Origin: an uncultured Acidimicrobiales bacterium
Lineage (GTDB): Bacteria > Actinomycetota > Acidimicrobiia > Acidimicrobiales > SZUA-35
NCBI GenBank assembly: GCA_937925335.1
Contig: CALEWY010000039.1
Coordinates: forward strand, 1 to 64,000
Length of the DNA stretch: 64,000 nt
Direction of reading: 5' to 3'
Part shown: piece after piece, positions 59,164-64,000 of the stretch
How the letters are laid out: every line of letters starts with the position of its first letter
Position numbering within the stretch: the stretch's first letter is position 1
Notes under the pieces: model-generated
What the model saw: only the letters and a program-made list of their open reading frames with translations
What the model was told of the DNA's origin: nothing
Databases searched by the model: none
Translations under genes and position numbers: made by a program

Positions 59164-59948
59164 GTGAGGCCGACATTGGTCTGCTCGGCATGGCCGGGGC
59201 GACGCTGCTCGTCGCAGTCGCCATCGGCGTTTCGGTGTGGCAACAGCTCGGGCTCGAGCGATCGCTGATCTGGGCGGCGGCTAGGGCCGGCGTGCAGCTT
59301 GTTGCTGTTGGTTTCGCACTACGTCTCGCGCTCGACGAGCGAACACCGTTGTTCGTTGCCGGCATCTGGCTGATTGCGATGATTGGTTTCGCGATGTGGA
59401 CAGCGGGTAACCGAGCGCCCGAGGTGCCAGGGATGCCCATGTTGGCGGGGATGGCGTTCACCGCGGCCGCAGTCATCTCACTTGGCGTGTTGTTTGGGCT
59501 GGGTGTGTATGACCTCAACGCCCGCACCGTGATCCCGCTCGGCGGCATGGTGATCGGCAACTCGATCTCCGCGACCGTGCTCGTCGCCCGGCGGATCATC
59601 GACGAGTTCCAGACACGGCGCGACGAAGTCGAGGCTCGCCTTGCGCTCGGCTTGTCGGCCAACGATGCCGCTCGCCCCTATCTACGGTCGGCGATTCGCA
59701 CGGCACTGATTCCTCAGATCGAAACCACCAAGGCGGTCGGCATCGTTTTCTTGCCGGGCGCAATGGTCGGATTGATCCTGGCCGGTACCGATCCACAAGA
59801 CGCCGTGCTGGTGCAGGCCGCGGTGATGTACATGATCCTCGGTTCGGTGGCGACCACAACAACGGTGATCGCGCTCGGACTCGGACGGCGCCTGTTCACC
59901 GACGACGACCGGCTGATTCGATTGGCGCAACCCGATCAGCCCGGTTGA
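59160..59948 (+). CDS. FetB/YbbM-like ABC permease (iron export type)
   Basis: ARAGVQLVAVGFALRL; LNARTVIPLGGMVIGNSISATVLVARRIIDEF; ATG overlaps the upstream stop. Confidence 0.9.
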   Translation: MSEADIGLLGMAGATLLVAVAIGVSVWQQLGLERSLIWAAARAGVQLVAVGFALRLALDERTPLFVAGIWLIAMIGFAMWTAGNRAPEVPGMPMLAGMAFTAAAVISLGVLFGLGVYDLNARTVIPLGGMVIGNSISATVLVARRIIDEFQTRRDEVEARLALGLSANDAARPYLRSAIRTALIPQIETTKAVGIVFLPGAMVGLILAGTDPQDAVLVQAAVMYMILGSVATTTTVIALGLGRRLFTDDDRLIRLAQPDQPG

Positions 59949-60019
59949 GCCGACCAGTCTGTGACACCTGCTTGGGTCACGTCTGCCTGGTACACGTCCT
60001 GTCTGTCATCCGGACCTCC

Positions 60020-60062
60020 TGGATCCAGCCCTCTTGGATCCGGCCCTCTTGGATCCGCTCGG
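60020..60062. repeat. three short GGATCC-containing repeats (about 15-16 bp)
   Basis: CCTCCTGGATCCAGC-CCTCTTGGATCCGGC-CCTCTTGGATCCGCT. Confidence 0.65.
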
Positions 60063-60110
60063 CGTTTGACCGCACCGAACGAGGCCGTGTGACAGCGCTA
60101 CTCTCTCACC

Positions 60111-60251
60111 ATGTTGATGCTCGCCCGCCGTGTGGCTGCCGCCTTGTCGATGGCGGGGATGGTTGCCGCCTTCTTTCGTCTACGGGGAACCGGCGGTGTT
60201 CCGCCCCAAACCGGTGGCTGGAAAGAAGTCGACGAGGTCGACCTCCGATGA
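60111..60251 (+). CDS. 46-aa single-TM small protein
   Basis: MLMLARRVAAALSMAGMVAAFFRLRGTGGVPPQTGGWKEVDEVDLR; absent from the ORF track (too short). Confidence 0.55.
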   Translation: MLMLARRVAAALSMAGMVAAFFRLRGTGGVPPQTGGWKEVDEVDLR

Positions 60252-60337
60252 GTGATTCCGGTTCAGCAGCTGGTTCTCAGCGCACAATTGGTCGTCAGGC
60301 AACCCAACGCGCACCGAGAACTCGTCGGGTCCGTTGA
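60248..60337 (+). CDS. 29-aa basic mini-ORF overlapping both neighbours
   Basis: MSDSGSAAGSQRTIGRQATQRAPRTRRVR; ATGA overlap upstream, TTGA overlap downstream. Confidence 0.35.
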   Translation: MSDSGSAAGSQRTIGRQATQRAPRTRRVR

Positions 60338-61353
60338 GCACACCAGCGCGGGTTCACGTCATTGGGCTCGGCGCGAGCGGATCACATTGTGCTCGTCAAC
60401 TCGCCACGAGCATCGCGGATCGCCCGGCGACATCGCTTGCCCTCAGCGATACCGATCTCGAGCGTCAAGGGTTGGTTGTCGATGCGCTCGAAGGTCGGGC
60501 CGTGGCAGCCCAACCGCTTCCGGTCAAGCGCGCGATCGATGACGCGCCGGGCGTCGTCGTCATCGCATCGGCGGTCGGGAGCCATGTTGAATCGGCGACC
60601 CGTGCGCTCGATGGAGGCGCTCACGTCGTTTCGATCAGTGATGACACGACCGAGGTCGAAGCGCTGTTGGAACTCGGACCCCGAGCCACTGAACTCGGGC
60701 TGTCGGTTGTTGTTGGGGCCGGTTTTGCGCCAGGGATGACCGACCTGCTTGCCAGCCTCGCGGCTCGCAAGCTCGATGTGGTCGATGAAATCGCCATGGC
60801 GAAGACGGGAACCGGCGGCCCTGCATGCGCTCGCCAACACCACCGTGCGCTCAAGCGACCCGGTCAGGTTCTCATCGACGGCGAGTGGGTGACACGATCC
60901 GGAGGGTCCGGGCGCGACCTCGCATGGTTCCCTGGTGCGATCGGCGCACGAGATACCTACCGAGCCGATCTCCCCGACCCGGTCCTGCTGCATCGAGCCT
61001 TTCCATCAGCCACTCGCATCTCGGCTCGAGTGTCCGCAACCCGCCGGGATCGACTCACGTTCCGCCTTCCAATGCTGCGCCCGCCTCACGCCGATGGTGG
61101 GCCGGGCGCTATACGCATTGAGGTGCGCGGACGCGCTGGGGGAGCGGTGACGACCGCTGTCTACGGAGTGATGGACCACCCATCGGTTGCATCGGGGACC
61201 ACCGCTGCGGTGATGGCCCTGGCCGCGCTCGACTCAGAATTGCCCGTCGGGGCGTTCGGACTCGGCGAATTGGACGATCCTCGGCCCTTTTTGCGGCGTC
61301 TTCGAGAGCGAGGGGTCAAAGCGGCCTCATTTGAGGGCTCCGGCCAACTCTGA
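60334..61353 (+). CDS. saccharopine dehydrogenase-like NAD(P)-binding protein
   Basis: VHVIGLGASGSHCARQLA; VVVGAGFAPGMTDLLASLAARKLDVVDEI; TTG start. Confidence 0.85.
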   Translation: MSTPARVHVIGLGASGSHCARQLATSIADRPATSLALSDTDLERQGLVVDALEGRAVAAQPLPVKRAIDDAPGVVVIASAVGSHVESATRALDGGAHVVSISDDTTEVEALLELGPRATELGLSVVVGAGFAPGMTDLLASLAARKLDVVDEIAMAKTGTGGPACARQHHRALKRPGQVLIDGEWVTRSGGSGRDLAWFPGAIGARDTYRADLPDPVLLHRAFPSATRISARVSATRRDRLTFRLPMLRPPHADGGPGAIRIEVRGRAGGAVTTAVYGVMDHPSVASGTTAAVMALAALDSELPVGAFGLGELDDPRPFLRRLRERGVKAASFEGSGQL

Positions 61354-61512
61354 AGCCGTCCACACCCGGTCTCACCATGAGCGCCAACCAACCACTTTTG
61401 GTGTGAACTTCACCACAGTGCGTGGTGTTTCTGCTCAAGTTGTCACACCCCGCGGTCGATAGATCTGATAACGAAACTTCTCAAGATTTCTGCTCAAGGT
61501 TTTGGGTCGAAC

Positions 61513-62439
61513 GTGCCGAAGAACTCTCCTGTGATGGAGACAACGAAGAAGGCACATGACATGGGTGAGAAAAACACGGCCGAGATCAACGAGCGAATCG
61601 AAGCGAATCTTCCGCTCGTGAAGCACGTCGTCTTTCAGGTAGCGGTTCACTTCCCCCGCCACGTCGATCGTGAAGAGCTGGCTCGTGCCGGCGCCCTCGG
61701 TCTGGTCGAAGCGGCTCGTCGCTACGACGAGTCACGCGGTGTTCCGTTCGAGCGCTTCGCCGCTCAGCGAATCCGAGGTGCAATCCTCGACGCCGTCCGT
61801 GCCGCTGACTGGGCACCTCGCTCGGTTCGACTTCTCGCCCGCCGCCTCGAAGCCGCTGAGCAACAGCTCGCCTCCGAGCTCGGTCGAGTCCCGACCACCG
61901 TCGAAATGGCCGCCGAGATGGGTGTTGGCCTCGACGAGTTGAAGAAACTCCAGGACCGTTTGTTCCGCTCGGTCGTCTTGGCTCTCGATCACGAGACCGG
62001 CGACGACGGCGATGAAGAACTCACCCTGGTTGACGTATTGACCGATCGTTCAGCCGTCGAACCCTCAGAAGAACTCGAAGCTCGTGAGCTGCATACCTAC
62101 CTCCGCGATGCGGTGGAGTTGTTGCCAGAGCGTCAGCGCCACGTGGTCGTTGGCTACTTCCTCGACGGGAAGACCTCCCAAGAGCTCGCTCGTTTCCTCG
62201 GTGTCACCGAGAGCCGTGTCTCCCAGCTTCGTTCCGAAGCCCTTCGTAACCTCAAGCTCGGCATCGAAGCGCAGTACGAAGTCACCGATGAGTCCGCTCC
62301 GGCCGGCCGTGTGGCCCGCCGCCAGGCCGCCTACGCCGAGTCGGTGAGCTCAGCCAGCGACTGGAAGGACCGCCTCGGTCGTTGGGACACCGGTTACGAC
62401 ATCCCCGAAGAGCCGCTGCTCCCCGTCGTTCCCGCCTGA
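61513..62439 (+). CDS. FliA/WhiG-type sigma-70 family factor
   Basis: LVKHVVFQVAVHFPRHVDREELARAGALGLVEAARRYDESRGVPFERFAAQRIRGAILDAVRAADWAPRSVR; region 4 LARFLGVTESRVSQLRSEAL. Confidence 0.93.
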   Translation: MPKNSPVMETTKKAHDMGEKNTAEINERIEANLPLVKHVVFQVAVHFPRHVDREELARAGALGLVEAARRYDESRGVPFERFAAQRIRGAILDAVRAADWAPRSVRLLARRLEAAEQQLASELGRVPTTVEMAAEMGVGLDELKKLQDRLFRSVVLALDHETGDDGDEELTLVDVLTDRSAVEPSEELEARELHTYLRDAVELLPERQRHVVVGYFLDGKTSQELARFLGVTESRVSQLRSEALRNLKLGIEAQYEVTDESAPAGRVARRQAAYAESVSSASDWKDRLGRWDTGYDIPEEPLLPVVPA

Positions 62440-62550
62440 TCAATCGCTCTGCTGACGTTGGGTGTCTGGACCTGACGATCAGCACACAGACTGCTCGGTC
62501 GAGACGAACACGGCTCGATCGAGCAAAGGCCGCCCGGTACACACACCGCA

Positions 62551-62588
62551 CATCCCCCTTCACTCACGTGGAGGGGGATGGTCTGTTT
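62551..62588 (+). terminator. intrinsic terminator after the sigma gene
   Basis: CATCCCCCT (62551-62559) / AGGGGGATG (62572-62580), then GTCTGTTTT. Confidence 0.8.
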
Positions 62589-62630
62589 TCGCAAGGCCTC
62601 GAAGATCGGGCGCTTGATGTGCCAAGCGAG

Positions 62631-63368
62631 TTAGAAGGCTGAGGCGCCTTGCCAGCGATCGAGCAGGGTGGCGTCACCGAAGAGCTCGAGACGGCTTGGC
62701 GGGATCCGTCCCCACAACATCAAGAGCAGGTCAGACACGGGGCCTCGCGCAGCCACATCAGCCTTTGCGTGCTCGTGTGACCACTCGATCCCGTCGGCAC
62801 CAAGGGTGACGAGCCACTCACCGTCGTCGATGTCGGTTGCGTGGAAGTGGAGCGTTTCTCCAGCCCCGCCGAGTACGTCGAATTGCATACGAACCGATGC
62901 GAAGACCTCAAAGACCTCGTCGATTGCGTCGCGCGCCTGGTTTGGGTCGATCGCGTCGGGGCTCCCGGTTGCGGCGTATGCGTCCCAGCGGTGGATCGAG
63001 GCTTCGTGAGCAAGGCGTCGCTGCCACCACCGAACGGGCTGTGGCCCGGTAAACGTTGGGCAGATGTGTTCGGGATCGGCCGACTCCACGGCCGCGAGAA
63101 GCGCCTTCTGCCCCTCGTCGTACCACGCGATGACCTCGTGGCCCGGTGGCGGCTCGGGAACGTCGGATCGGCTTGGTGGTGCGTCTGGGGTTGCCGCGAT
63201 CGCCTGGGTGGCGTAGCGGGCAACCCAACCCGTGTGGCCGATCACATTGGAGACGGTCCAACCCTCGATGTGAGGAATCGACTTGTTCAGGTGATCCGGG
63301 TCGACGGCACCAAGTCGTGCCAACTCAACGCGGAGCAGGTGAAGGTAGTCGGGAGCGGGAGAACTCAT
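62631..63368 (-). CDS. maleylpyruvate isomerase N-terminal (mycothiol/DinB-like) domain protein
   Basis: IPHIEGWTVSNVIGHTGWVARYATQAI; RRLAHEASIHRWDAYAATG typical of the family. Confidence 0.88.
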   Translation of the reverse strand: MSSPAPDYLHLLRVELARLGAVDPDHLNKSIPHIEGWTVSNVIGHTGWVARYATQAIAATPDAPPSRSDVPEPPPGHEVIAWYDEGQKALLAAVESADPEHICPTFTGPQPVRWWQRRLAHEASIHRWDAYAATGSPDAIDPNQARDAIDEVFEVFASVRMQFDVLGGAGETLHFHATDIDDGEWLVTLGADGIEWSHEHAKADVAARGPVSDLLLMLWGRIPPSRLELFGDATLLDRWQGASAF

Positions 63369-63533
63369 CTCGACAGTGTGTCATTGTCCGGGCGTCGTGA
63401 CGCGGTTCGCCACCCTGGGTGGGTGAGGCCCCGTGTCATTGGCCCGAGTGATGACAGCGTGTGACGACCGGTTGTGCTGGGCGACGTGGGTAGCCGTTCG
63501 ACCGACTGGCCGTTCCACCGACTGTGAGCCGAT

Positions 63534-64000
63534 TCAGGCCTCGCCCGAGAGTTGATCGGATACCCACTGGTCGAGAAGGCGCCATTGGTCTTGCAACCAG
63601 GTCTCTCGACCTTCATCGTTTGGAGGAAGATCGGCGAGTTGATGAGTCCACCAGGTGACCGTGATCGGTGCCGTGGCGGGCAGGTTCCGTCGCAGTCCAG
63701 ATAGCTCGGCCATCCCTTCAAGCCCGGCGTGGCCCATGACAACCACCGCCCCAGCGGTCCGTGCTCGCAGCAACGCCAGCGCGCCGGCCGTTTTTGGTGG
63801 GAGAAGCGCTTTGAGTTGATCGGCCAGGGCCAGCGCGTCGGTGTCACCTCGGCGCTCGAGCGATTCGCGAACCCGCTGACGACTCGCCGGGGTGGCGTAG
63901 GTGCCTTCGGGGAATATGACGAGGCCTGCGTTGGGTCGTGCGGCTTGGGCCATCGCGGTGATCGCTCGAGTTTCGCGTTCGGTATCGCCGCCTCGGGCGA
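63534..64000 (-). CDS. 1-acyl-glycerol-3-phosphate acyltransferase-like (PlsC), N-terminus cut by window edge
   Basis: LVIFPEGTYATPASRQRVRESL; KALLPPKTAGALALLRART; frame open to the right edge (ARGGDTERETRAITAMAQAA). Confidence 0.82.
   Translation of the reverse strand, partial: ARGGDTERETRAITAMAQAARPNAGLVIFPEGTYATPASRQRVRESLERRGDTDALALADQLKALLPPKTAGALALLRARTAGAVVVMGHAGLEGMAELSGLRRNLPATAPITVTWWTHQLADLPPNDEGRETWLQDQWRLLDQWVSDQLSGEA

Overview
This 64 kb, high-GC window is the replication-origin region of an actinobacterial chromosome. Gene content and order look most like Acidimicrobiia (Ilumatobacter-like); that lineage call is inference. The core is recognisable: dnaB-rplI-rpsR-ssb-rpsF, PBP1, CCA/polyA polymerase, a DUF6049-like protein, a Ser/Thr kinase, an ECF sigma/anti-sigma pair, trxB-trxA, parB-parA, rsmG-jag-yidC-yidD-rnpA-rpmH, then dnaA-dnaN-recF-dciA-gyrB-gyrA-TadE-like-NUDIX-DUF3566-tRNA-Ile. 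The left flank carries an amidohydrolase, a LuxR regulator with a pseudo-receiver partner, TetR, an HtrA-like protease, an antiporter, a DEAD-box helicase, an ABC exporter pair, MFS and NUDIX genes. The right flank carries an iron-export-like ABC pair, a chain of tiny overlapping ORFs, a saccharopine-dehydrogenase-like protein, a FliA/WhiG-type sigma factor and an acyltransferase. No CRISPR, rRNA, transposase or prophage was seen. The most interesting items are: (1) a free-standing kinase with intact catalytic motifs and a MviN-like ectodomain, where actinobacteria usually encode MurJ/MviN; (2) a gene-poor parA-rsmG interval bounded by two parS sites and holding iteron-like repeats, a 45-aa small ORF and a frameshifted PH-domain-like gene; (3) two unassigned structured-RNA candidates (about 3.64-3.72 kb and 17.49-17.69 kb); (4) a DUF3566 protein with a giant acidic N-terminal extension; (5) stop/start-coupled mini-ORFs at 60.1-60.3 kb; (6) DnaA-box clusters away from oriC, upstream of dnaB and between trxA and parB.
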